A stretch of DNA of 64,000 bases from Hydractinia symbiolongicarpus (Eukaryota; Cnidaria; Hydrozoa; Anthoathecata; Hydractiniidae). Positions 1 through 11,239 of the stretch are shown piece after piece. The translations under genes were made by a program, and so were the position numbers. Below the pieces are notes generated by a model, which had not been told where the DNA came from, did no database searches, and saw only the letters and a program-made list of their open reading frames with translations. The stretch covers positions 25,792,001 through 25,856,000 of the forward strand of contig NC_079884.1 of the NCBI RefSeq assembly GCF_029227915.1. Reading direction: 5' to 3'. Within the stretch, counting starts at the first letter, position 1. Each line of letters begins with the position of its first letter.

Positions 1-258
1 AGCTACAGCTTGAGTCGATAAAAATAAAAAAGGGGCAAAAACAACAATAGTTTCTGAGACGTATATCGAGATCTTTCTGCGAAAAATGCAATTAAAACTA
101 AAGTTTGACTTACATTTGTAAACACGTAAATAAAAAAAAAAAAATACACCTTGATTAAATACTAATAAGATTGATTTTATCCCTAATAATCACATCCTCA
201 GCCAAAATTTGGGAGTTCTTATAAAAACATGTAAAATAAATCTCCTATTTTTATTTAG

Positions 259-3200
259 ATAAAATACACTGTGGATCCTTCGTTTTTGCAACCTGGCGAA
301 AAAACTTCATTTCTCAAATATCTATTACAGCAAAGACTTTATATAGACATGTGGGATGGAGACTCGCTTCTGCTCATTGGTTCAACGTCGATCGCTTTAA
401 AGCACCTCCTTCGACAAGGTAAACCCGCTGTGCAAGTGTCAGAGGAGTTGGATGTGGTTTTTATGGAATATTCAGAAGATAATCCAACACTAGCTGGCGA
501 TGTGTTACAAACTGGTCTTACTCAGCCTCCTGGTGTAAAGATTTCTTTGGAAGCGAAACTGTTTCTGCGATTAGCCAACATAGGTTGTCTACCTGATACG
601 AATTCTGAAAAACTGCAACAACTACCACCCTCTTTTAACTCAACTGTTGTTCCAAGTGCTCCAATGTTAACATCATCACGAAATCCCTCTTCTCAGCAGT
701 TTAAAAAATCAGCAACGTCCACAGCTAAATTGGTTTCTGACTGCGATGCTGAGCTTGCTACTGTTTTGCTGACGAGAAAAGACGTGCCTGGTAAAACGAA
801 GAAAATGAAAGAAAATGAAGGAAATTTAATACGCAAAAGGTGAGGTGTGGTGACTTATAACGGCTCCTGTAAGAGTTTGATTGAGTCAGTACAGGATATA
901 TGTCTTCCTAAAGCTCATTCAAGAGTTGGGAAAGTCAGAATTATTAGCTAAATTAAGAACTAAAAAATTCTCCCCTCCTTGGGGAAAACTTCTCAGGCGA
1001 ATGTTTGAATGCTTGTGCAGTGGTTTATTTGTAATATATTTAGACATTAAATAACCCAGGTTTCTTACCTCAAGTTGCTTTACTACTGCTAAGCTTTATA
1101 TTTAGAAAAATAGAAAGAATGCAAGCAATTCGTCAGCTGAATGGTGGTGAAGAAATACCTTCGCCTTTCATAGTGAGTTTCAAACTTTTCTTGTATTTGA
1201 ACGTATAAAGAAAAGATTTTAAAATATTTTTACAAAACTTAGGCTTGATGTCCAGGATATAGCAAAGAATTTTTTTTGTGAACGGCGTAACTAAAATCCT
1301 AAAAACATCTTTTTTTTACCTAATTTTTTTTTTTGTTTGTTTGCTTTTTCTTGTGACTAGATGTTTAGTTCGTCTTTAGATTGACAACTGTGGGGAAAAA
1401 ACTTTCCTCACAAATGCACGATCGCGAAAATAATAGAAAGAAAAAAACATTTAGAATTTCTTCATTGAAGGTGATTCTTTCTCTTTTCAGCTCCAGAAAG
1501 AAGAGAAAATTCAAAGAACGAGAGATCTCAGAACAATCCAACTGTACAGGTGAGAATTAATTTATTTATTTATTTATTCAACCAGATCTGACCGGCCTAG
1601 CACTCAATGAATGGAATTCTCATCGTTTGTAAAACCGATTTGAAACTCCAGTCCTCTGTTGAGAATCTTTCACTGTACAACCTTGGTTAGACTTAATACC
1701 TTCTACTTGCTCATTTCTTATTATTGTGAACAGTACGTAAGCTTTTTATTTTAACTATTTTGACTATTTGCCGTTGTTTCTTATTGACAGAGAGAAGTAC
1801 AAATCAAACAACATTTTATCGATCTTGGAAGAGAACATCACTACCCATCATATGATTCACTCTTCATTAGGACATGCAGAATTTTTTGAGTTCGCTTTGA
1901 AGAATCCTTATCCCAACGATCACGTGGTCATGATTACACTCGACGATAAAGAACTACAGTAAGTTCTTACTAAATCTAACATTACTTACGGAGGAACTAA
2001 TAACCAATTTGTGTTTCTCGCCCTCTTACTCTTAACTAACTTCAGCCACGTGATATCCTATTTGTTCAGCACTTCGCATAGAGATAATTGATATCTTCAT
2101 TGCTGTGTTCACATAGTGTAAATAGTTAGTAAGGGCCTGTAATATGTACTACAAAATCACCACAATGCATTTGTAAAGCTCACCTCTCAAATAAATGCGC
2201 GATTTGTCAGTTTTAAAATAACAAGTGAAAATCAACAGTTAGGTTAACTTTCACCAAATTTAACAGGTGTAAACTTTTGTTTTAATTTTCTAAATATTTT
2301 TATCTATTTAAAAACAAGCTTCGACTAAAAATGGTGACACTTGCAGAGTCAATAATTTAGTATTTAATAAGTTATCCCTTCATTCTTGCTAAGAAACTAC
2401 ATAAGAAACTTTGGTAGTATAATTTTTAAACAATAAAGAAATACCTTGCAGTCCTAAGCTTGTTACTAGGATGTTACATTGATCGAGCCAAAATTACATA
2501 TTGTTTTGTTATTCCTAGAGTTGTTGTGAATCCACAAGAATGGCGATATTTGAAACAACAAACGGAGACAAACACAGGTGTGTTAATACCATCTATATTT
2601 GCTTCCTTCTGATGCATCATATGTCTAAATTGTTGCTTAGAAATGTTCATATTTTTCAAATTCTTTTCAGCAATCGAGGAGCAAATGTTCACGTCATCAA
2701 CTGAAGCGGGTACTAAACTGTTCATACGAGCAAACGAAACTGTTCACGTACCCTTTAAGTTTCAAAGTTTCACTTCGCAACACATCGCACCTGAAATGGT
2801 ATTGTTTTTTCTGTTTGAACATGTACTAAAACTTGCTTACTTCAAGCAGCTGTATGCAAAGACTTATCTCTCAAGGGTTAACATTTTTTTTATTCTAGGG
2901 TCCGTCTCATCCTTTGTACACAAAGTCCAATGATTATTCACTACAGACTTTTGGGAAAGATACTACTTTGTCATCAAAAGATATAAAGGCAACCTATAAA
3001 TCTTTTTTGACTATAATTCTAGTCTTTTACGTCTTTTAAGCACCGTCCTTACAATAAGCGTCCAATCAGATGTTTCACAAATAAAAGCTCTACTTTTATT
3101 TTTATAAATCTATCTAAAGACTACACCGTCCTGTGTCGTTGTACGTCATGTGTTGTCGTACGTCATGTGTCGTTGTACGTCATGTGTCGTTGTACGTCAT

Positions 3201-6200
3201 GTGTCGTCGTACGTCATATGTCGTGTGTCGTTCATTTCAAGTAGATGTACAATTTCTGTCTTTCCACATGATAGTTTCGCGTTAAAAAATTGTCTTAAGT
3301 GTTCCTGTTAAAGGAGTGTTCTTGTCAGAGGAGAAGTTGTTGTATCGACATGGCTAGAGCTGGTCTTTACAACGCGTATTCTATTTTGTATGTTCAGGAA
3401 AACAAAGTAAAGGGTACCCAAAAGGTTTAGGTTCATGGACGTCCAGAATGCTAATTGGAATAATTATCATATAATGGGGAATATAAAATTTTACCTGCTT
3501 TTATTGAAGTACAAGGTAGAAGGAATATGAAAAAAAACAGGCGGGATGAAAAGTAAACATGAGTTGTAATTTTAGGTTTTATTTCATGGTAATGAGAGCA
3601 AAACACTGGCAATTCTTATACTTCATGTCGAACTTCACCCTCACACGATCAACCAAACCTTTCGATTTTATCAACCTGAGCAAACCTTCTTAAAGAAAGC
3701 TATTCGCTTGCCACCGTGGCATACGCTACCAGGTAAATATTATGTCAGTTAAACAGCCTGATAGTTTTCTCGAAGGGTCGATGTTATGCTGATTTAGAAA
3801 GATGTATTATGAAGGAAAAAATTTCGCGAACAAACAAATGCCTTAAATTCGGAGAAAAAAACTTTAGCACGCGAATAATCGCGCGCGTATTACTGAAGTA
3901 AGTTCACATCTAGGAGATGAAAGTTAAGCAATTGTCCTGTTTAACGGAGGGAGGGGTTTTTGCGACAAAACCTCGACAAATACTTTTTAAGACAGAAAGT
4001 TTCGTGCAAAAAACTCCAAAAAATTCGCGAAATTATAGATGATTCTCTACTAAAGTTTTTTTCTACTATTTTTTACCTATTATCAAATAAGCAGTGCTTA
4101 GGCAGTGCTGCACCCTTATCTTTAATCTTTAATCCCTCGCGACATACAACGTGATTTATAGCATAAATTCCCTCCACCTCCCCCATTCCTCTCTTCCGAA
4201 CTTCTGAATCACGATAAAAGTAACGACGGGGGTAAAACTCTGAAAATATATCAAAATTTAAGCTTCTTGTTTCACATTTTTCTTTAACCGTTCATCTCGA
4301 ATGGTGAAATGTTTTTCATCGAATCCTGATGAATTGAAGGTATGTGTGACCAAGGTGAAACTGTCCAATAGAAACATCACCTTTTGTGTTTCCTTTCATG
4401 TCGGAAAGATTTTGTTGATTTGAGTTTTTAGGAAAGGTTTTTAAAAAGACATTTTCTTACGTTGAAATTTCAAAGGTTGGAGCAGATATAGATAAAGTAA
4501 AGAGAAAATATGCACATGCCTATTTTTTTATCAGGTTCGTCCATACTTTCTGACGGCACTCCTCCTCGTGTGGTTGCAAAATGTAGTGACGATGGAGCGA
4601 TCTGTGAAACGCACCAAGTTGTAAGTTATACTAAAAAGGATTTCGTATCGTATCGTTTCAAACCCTTAACTGGGTTACTTATTAATTTCTTCTTTATTTT
4701 TAGCGCGTCGGCGAACCACACGAAGTGTTCATTAAGGTTCCATGTGGTATTTCACCTAGCGTTAATAGATTCTTTATTTTGGTCTTTATGTAAGTACAGT
4801 ACCTTGCGTCGAAATGTTAAAATTTTATAACCCTTTTTGAAATTATTCGAATTGTAACCGTTCATGCTATTAAACGAATTTCCGATTGATAAATTGCTTC
4901 CGAAAATTTAGTCTGTCCTTTTTGGTTTAGAGATAAGTATTGTACCAAACCATGTCAAATATGGCAGTTCTACGTGCATTCTTTGCAAAGGTATGTTACA
5001 TGAAAAGCTATTTCTTATGTTGTCATAACAACAACCTTATAAGCAGAAGTGTATTATGGTTGTGTTTTAGAGTTGATATCAATGCCACGGAAGGACAGAG
5101 CAGCAAGCTCTCCATCCTTCTAAAAGGGACGCAATCATCTCGAATGGTGAAATGTTTTTCATCGAATCCTGATGAATTGAAGGTATGTGTGACCAAGGTG
5201 AAACTGTCCAATATAAACATCACCTTTTGTGTTTGCTTTCATGTCGGAAAGATTTTGTTGATTTGAGTTTTTAGGAAAGGTTTTTAAAAAGACATTTTCT
5301 TACGTTGAAATTTCAAAATCTGTAATAAAAACTCAATCTTTTAGGCTGTTAAAATTTTAAGATGTTTTTAATCCAACCGTTTGTCATTGCTGTGATATAA
5401 AATTTTTGTGATGTAGGTAGCGCCTCAAGATCATTTCATGTTGATGTCAAACGGCGTACAAGAACTATGTTTCACCCTACGACCACTAGCTTCTGGTAAA
5501 CGAATGATGTTTGTGAATGTAGTTGGTAAGTTTATATCACTTTTAAATCTATCACAACGCGTCCTACTTTTTCAATATGGTAGAATACATAGAAATTCTA
5601 CATGGGGATACAGCAAAAATTTATTCTTTACTTAAATGTTCTCAATTTTCTGTGAAAAATATGAAATTGTCCTTTTTTAATTGTTTTGTACTATTAAGTG
5701 TTGAAAATTCTTATTAAAAGTCCTCAAAGTGTGTTCATAACTGCTTTTGGCCACAAACTTTGAGATTTGCCCATTTATCTATAGACATTTTGTCAAGGAT
5801 TTCTTTGGTCCCCCAAAAATTGACAGAAAACTTATCGTTAGAACTGGCTGTTTTGAGGATATTAACAATAAGAGCGTGAAGATCGCTTAATCTGGTTGCT
5901 GATTTCTTATTTAACAGCAAGTTTAAGTTTTTAGTGCAACTAATTTTGTTCTTCTGTATTTAATTAGATCAAGAATTCCACCAACTGGTAAAATCTTGGC
6001 TTGTTATGACAACTTGCTCTCCTCCTGTGATAACGAAGTCATTTGAAGTCCATTTAAGAGTTGGTGGTGGAGCAGGCTCAAACAAAGTAACTTTTTTACC
6101 TTTCTTAGTACTATTTAATACTTCAAAATAAATTTTAAATCTGGCATTTACTATTGTTCTTTAGAAAATATCGTTCTTGAACCCCTACCCGGTGAAAAAG

Positions 6201-6737
6201 AACTTTTATTTTAAAACAAATCGTGATGATTTGGTTCAGTTCAAAGAAGATGGTGTATTGGTATGTCGATTGTGTTTGCTTTAAAAGACTACGAACCGCT
6301 TCGCGTGGTTCTAGCGATGTACTCAATTCTCTTTTTTCGTCTTCTTATTTTTGACGGTAATAAGTAAAAAGTGCCGTGACTTATCAGGATTAGTAGATGG
6401 CGAACTACAGTACGTTTAAATTGTAACAGCTCTGGTGAACTTTACTATCGCTCAAATTTACTTTCGTGTAAGTCACTAAAGTAAAGGTATTACAACAGTT
6501 CGTAGCAGTCATTTTAAGCATTCGCATAATGTTTCATTCACTGAAAAAATAAATAGTAATAACACTTATTTTCTTTTCCAGCTGGGAGGAGGAGAGACGC
6601 ATAATATTGGTCTTTTTTTCTTGCCACAGCAGTCGGAGGGCTCCACCACAGTGCTTATTTTCATCAATGATCGCGATGGTAAAAATGAAGAGACGTTTTG
6701 TGTTAAAGTGACGTATATATCCGATGATAAACGTTAA
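259..6737 (+). CDS. NPHP4: Nephrocystin-4 (NPHP4), C-terminal half, 16 exons
   Basis: Nephrocystin-4 is a scaffold of the ciliary transition zone that works with NPHP1 and RPGRIP1L. Exons read: 259-839, 1106-1172, 1491-1549, 1791-1958, 2519-2577, 2671-2798, 2899-2988, 3576-3732, 4535-4620, 4704-4789, 4931-4990, 5071-5182, 5417-5525, 5968-6086, 6165-6260, 6582-6737. All junction phases agree and the total (2133 nt, 710 codons plus stop) is a multiple of three. Family landmarks in order: [80 protein letters not shown], and the C-terminal [10 protein letters not shown] and [12 protein letters not shown], typical of its MSP/Ig-like repeats. Human NPHP4 has about 1430 residues, so the upstream half lies outside the window. 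The intron after 2988 seems to use a GC donor. The first exon here is internal (acceptor ag at 257-258), so no start codon is claimed. Family assignment is very secure; individual exon edges are hand-called. Confidence 0.95.
3132..3232. repeat. 17-bp minisatellite with TACGTCA cores in an NPHP4 intron
   Basis: About five to six copies of a 17-bp unit, TGTGTCGTTGTACGTCA, with a few C/T changes. Every unit carries TACGTCA, the reverse of TGACGTA, a CRE/ATF-like half site. It lies in the intron between the exons ending at 2988 and starting at 3576. Confidence 0.85.
4292..4474 (+). repeat. Duplicated NPHP4 exon end plus intron (pseudo-exon)
   Basis: This 183-bp block repeats 5135-5317 with about two substitutions and no indel, 843 bp away. 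The parent copy holds the last 48 bases of an NPHP4 exon (ending ...NPDELK), its GT donor and 135 bases of intron. The copy lies in the upstream intron 3733-4534. It keeps the donor but lacks the exon's 5' part and acceptor, so it is probably not spliced in as a full exon. Confidence 0.9.
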
Positions 6738-9246
6738 GCCATGAGTTTTGTTTTTAAATGTATCGTTAAGTATTTATGCTAATTTATACTGTATATAACA
6801 TCAAATTAGGAATTTTTATCAAAAGATTAGGATAATTTAATATATTACTGCGAAATTTTGATCAGGATCCAAGATTATAGAACCTTTAGGAAAAGGACGA
6901 CCGCCTTCATTGTTGATCTACAGATTGTAAAATCTCAATTAAGCAAATTTTGGTTGCGATCGTTGTAATGTATACATTGGCGTGCATACGCGCATTTAAG
7001 AATGATGATTAAAAAAAAAGATTATTAAATTCCTTTTGAGGACACTTCGTGATCTCCTGAGCTCTCGTTTGTCACTCTGTCATGTATTTTCAAAATATTG
7101 TCGTAATGATAGAGAAAGAAGTCAGGAATGTCAATAATTTCTTTGGTATGTCATAAGAATGTCAAAAAATTTAGTGTGGTAAATCAGAACCGTTCTAAAA
7201 ATTGTCAAGAGTTAAATTTCAGTTCTGTTCCAACACATAATAAGGAAATAAGGAAATTTTAGTCAAAAACTGTCAGGAGAATAAGAAGTTGGTATAGATT
7301 GCACGCCATGTGATTATTTACGATATAAGATTATTTCATTAACACAAAAATGCTAAGTAAAAGTTATCTGAAATACGGGAATGTTGCATTAATAAAGATT
7401 TCCATGACACAATACCAGCTTAAGCGTAGTCACGTTTATTCAATTTGCTTGAGACGCAGGAAAAGCGCGTTTTTGCAACTTCGTAGAACTTCACTTAAAA
7501 GAGAAATAAGATTTTCTGCGTCTTACCACTATGCTGACAACATCAAAACCTCCACGTGTAAGGTGGCATATCGGAAAAGTGGGACGCCGGACCCTGTTAA
7601 GTCGGGACTCAGGACGCGGGATCCTGATATAGGGACGTAGGACACATAGTGCAGCAAAATTTAGTTCATACAAAATACTGACCTACAGTATTATAAACAA
7701 GATCATAAAATCTTGGATTCAGCAAAGCAAAGCCCACACCTGCGCGGTATGAAAGTCCGTAATGCAATTTTTTTATAAAGAAATAGGCGGTTGAAAAGCA
7801 TTCTTAGTACTGTTAGGTTGTTTATTCGCCCATGTCAGCATTTTTAAAATGCAATAAAATTTCTCCATAAAAAAACAATGCGTAAAGAGAATTGCTTAAC
7901 GTGCAGAACTTATTTTAAAATGTAACGTATCAATTTTATACATGTTATTGCGTCTGGTGCAAGAGTTTTGTGAGTGGATTACCAGCTTCTGAAAGTATGC
8001 ATTAGCATTACCTTGGTTTTGCAAAAGGTACTTTTACCTAATTGTAAAAAATACACAACAACATGGATTTATGTTTGCATTGATTAATGATCGGGGTGTC
8101 CGACAACGGACAATTTTTTGGCATGTGGATTAACATTCCCGAGCACAAAGTGTTTTTTCTTCAAAATACTGAACACAACGTCCAGGTCCTTGACCGGGTG
8201 CATCAAAGTCTTAAATTTCGTAACTTCCCTTCTTTATACCAGCTAACGTAAGGCATAGACGCAGTAAATCAACTCGGCGCATATATTTCATTTGAAATCT
8301 ATTACATGCTTTATGTATAAGAACATCAAAATTCTAACCAGGCTGGTCATTATTTTTATATCTCTGTTATTTAAACAATAGCCAATTGTGTTTAACCAAA
8401 AATTCCAGCCTTGTATTCTTATAAAGCATGTACTTAAAAAAAGCATGCAGGTGTACACTATTTTCACTTTTTTTGAAGTTGTTCTACACAACCGTTTTCC
8501 TCGTTTTGCTTTTTTAGCAACCCTTACACTCGTCCACACAACCATCGTCTCCCCTTTGTTTATTTTGGTGATAATGCATCACGCTTTTATAAAAATCAGT
8601 TTTTTTTTGCTGGTATTTCAGGTCAAAAAATTAGCCTATTGTTTAGAAAAAGAAATATAAATGAAAAACAATAGAGAAATAAAATGATGACCAGGCCCAG
8701 TTTGAGATTTGATATTCTTATAAATGAAGCGTGTGTACCGTGTTAACCATGACGTTTTTAAAATTGTTTCCTCAAAAAATTATTTTTTAAAAAATATCGC
8801 TGGTCGCCCCATTTAGCTGCTTTAAAATATGCGCAAACTTAGTGACTAACTCTAGATGTCTTAAGTTTTTATTGTGTCCACCACACCACTTCCCAAATGT
8901 CAATTAAACAACAGAATTGGGAGTGTCACTATTTGTTGGTTCTTTGAGGTGCAAATATGGCTACATAATTTTCAAATGGTCATATCATTCTAGGTGCCCC
9001 TGAGGCAGAAATTTATTATACATTCTATACTATTTTCTCTCTCTTTTTTTTACACATACTCCGGTTTACATAGGAGTTTGGTAAGTGTTCTAGTTGTAAG
9101 TTGGTGAGTTGGCGAGGCGTGAGGTGGGTAAGCTTGTGAAAAAAAAATTTCAAATGCCGACATCCGAAAAAATATGCATATATGCTCTCCACCGTAGAGT
9201 TTTAAATTCTAAGAAGTAATTATATCATCATCACTTATATTTTCAG
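6738..9246. other. Non-coding stretch downstream of NPHP4
   Basis: No convincing exon seen. It holds the NPHP4 3' flank, a GC-richer piece at 7546-7640 with GGGACGC-type words that recurs (reverse complement) near 46214-46330, and one copy of a dispersed 22-mer at 8767-8788. Confidence 0.5.
8767..8788. repeat. Dispersed TTTCCTCAAAAAATTATT word (copy 1 of 4)
   Basis: The 22-mer beginning TTTCCTCAAAAAATTATT and ending in a T run occurs here and at 22929-22950, 26941-26962 and 27192-27213 (the last with one mismatch). The flanks differ, so it may be a conserved end of a short mobile element. Confidence 0.6.
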
Positions 9247-9481
9247 ACGTGATCAACGAAAGGTGTTCAGTAACAATTATGTCAAAGCGACAAGTTACAA
9301 AACCGGGAAGCTAGGAAGTTGCAAAGTTAGGGACTTACACATTTGTACGGTAAACCGAGTTACATGGCCGGCAGAAACTCGAGATCACTATTTTATCGTA
9401 TCTGCTATTCGCGAATACTCGGGGGCCTGCGCACTGTACAAAAACCGCGTGGGATCAATAATTTACGAAATATTGTTATAG
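9247..9481 (+). CDS. Candidate terminal coding exon, unidentified
   Basis: After an acceptor (tatattttcag, ending at 9246) an open frame runs to a TAG at 9481, with markedly higher GC and balanced codon use compared with its surroundings. The product contains several cysteines (GKLGSCKVRD, HICTV, YSGACALYKN) and would suit a secreted or extracellular domain. I do not recognise the family and found no upstream exon. A possible donor after TGTACG at about 9350 leaves the 3' end open. Confidence 0.25.
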
Positions 9482-9797
9482 ATAAAAAAACATTATTTCT
9501 TTTCTGTAATTATCACAATCAATACTGATATTTTATAGTGGCATATTGCCTCGTTTATATGCTCCAAACTGTCTACAAAAAGCTTCGATTTTAAATTTAT
9601 CAAGAAAGACATATTTGTCTTAGACATCTACGTACTGATTCCAGCACTCTTTTGCTGTTTTTCTTATCACCTTTTTTTAGCCCTTTTTTTTTAAATAATT
9701 CGATTTATAAAAAAAGGTATATTTGTTAAGCAACTTTGACAGTCTGAAAAACCCAGTTTCTTTATACCACACTTTTCTGCGTTTTTATGGCATACAG

Positions 9798-9892
9798 ACA
9801 TTGATAAGTTTCTCCCGTGCGATCGTTCCGTTCCGATATACGAAGACAGTTCCCCATCATATTGCTACTTACCCGCCTGGCCCTTAATTTAA
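9798..9892 (+). CDS. Candidate terminal coding exon, unidentified
   Basis: After the acceptor catacag (9791-9797) a short frame of 31 codons ends at TAA 9890-9892. The peptide (IDKFLPCDRSVPIYEDSS, then a tail rich in aromatic residues) looks coding. It may belong with the candidate exon 9247-9481, but the join cannot be proved. The longer overlapping frame from 9817 is hydrophobic and less convincing. Confidence 0.2.
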
Positions 9893-10852
9893 TGCCAGGT
9901 ATATTTTTTATCCTCGGTAGTTGGCTAGGCTTTTTGTCACCAAGTAAGTATTATGATGGTATCGTAATAAAACTTTTGTGTATGCGAGTACGTTCTTGCC
10001 AGGTATGCTTAGCACTCTTGAGTGAAATTCTAAGTCTACACGCACAAATCAATCATACGTATTTTCAAAACACTTTTCATAGTAGCTTCCATAGTTTTGA
10101 TCGTTCGTTTTCTTTTTAATTCATATTTCGCAAAACTCTTTAACCGCTGGTAAGTTTAGGAGCTGTTTTCTTCTGTAACTAATGCATCTCATTTTTGACA
10201 GCAACCGTATGACCACTTTGTAACATTTAACAAGAGTTAAAATCTCAGGGTGTGGTCCTACCATCTTCTAATATGAGTTTAAATGTTAAACATTGCATAT
10301 CATACACAACGGATTGGAAATCATTTAAATAAATTGTCTTAAAACCTTTGAAGTCCTAAATTTTTTTGGAAAACAGAAAAATTACGTCACTATAGTGTTA
10401 ACATATTTATTTGTAACCTCTTCAGACTAATGAAAATGCAATAAAAGTATATATCGCAAAAAAGCTAACTAAAACTAAATCAATAAAATATGTCACGTGA
10501 CCTGGAGGCCAATTCAGAGTTGCGGATATAGAAATGGTAAAAATCAAACTCTAATTTCAAATCAGTTTTCAATGACCAGGAAAAAACTTGGACTTGCTTT
10601 TGCATCCACAGGAAAGTACATTTTGTAAGCTTTTTAGAAAAGGTAAACATGACAACCTCTGTAAACTATCTCTGCACTGAAACAAGAAATAATCGATAAA
10701 GTTACTCTTGTTTTCAGTGTTGAGAGTGTGCCCATGTATCAAACGTGAAAGTTGTAAAGAAAGAAGGAAGATATGCCAACTATTTTAGTCATATGCGAAC
10801 TCTGTCCGCAGATGGATATACATATGTATTTTAAACATGTCGTATTGATATA
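9893..10852. other. AT-rich stretch, nothing recognised
   Basis: No exon, RNA gene or repeat family could be supported here. Confidence 0.5.
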
Positions 10853-11028
10853 CAGTGGAATCTCTCTATCTCGACTACTCTCTATCTCTAACTTCTCTCT
10901 ATGTCGAACTAAAGTCTCGGTCCCTTTGTGGTCTGCCTAAGGTATTTTCCCTTCTTTATCTCGAACTTTCTCTATCTCGAACAAATGTTTTGGTCCCTTT
11001 GCGAATTCGAGATAGAGAAATTCCACTG
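10853..11028. mobile_element. pogo/Tigger-like MITE, 176 bp, TA target duplication
   Basis: Terminal inverted repeats start CAGTGGAATCTCTCTATCTC and end with the inverse, and TA lies on both sides (10851-10852, 11029-11030). CAG ends with a TA duplication are typical of pogo-type Tc1/mariner elements. The middle is full of TCTATCTCGAAC words. No coding capacity. Confidence 0.8.
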
Positions 11029-11239
11029 TATATAGAATCAAAAGATCATTAGAAACGAAACGCGGATCCTTGTGGAAAGTGTAGTGAGAAATGACGCCGC
11101 TGTCCCAATGAAAAACAAATTTAATGATTGAAAAGCCATTCAAATGAAAAGCGAGCCCCTGCGAAAACGGTTAGAACTAACTAAATATTTATGAAAAAAA
11201 ATCTGCTGGTCGAGTTTATTTACCGCGCGCTTTTTGTTG

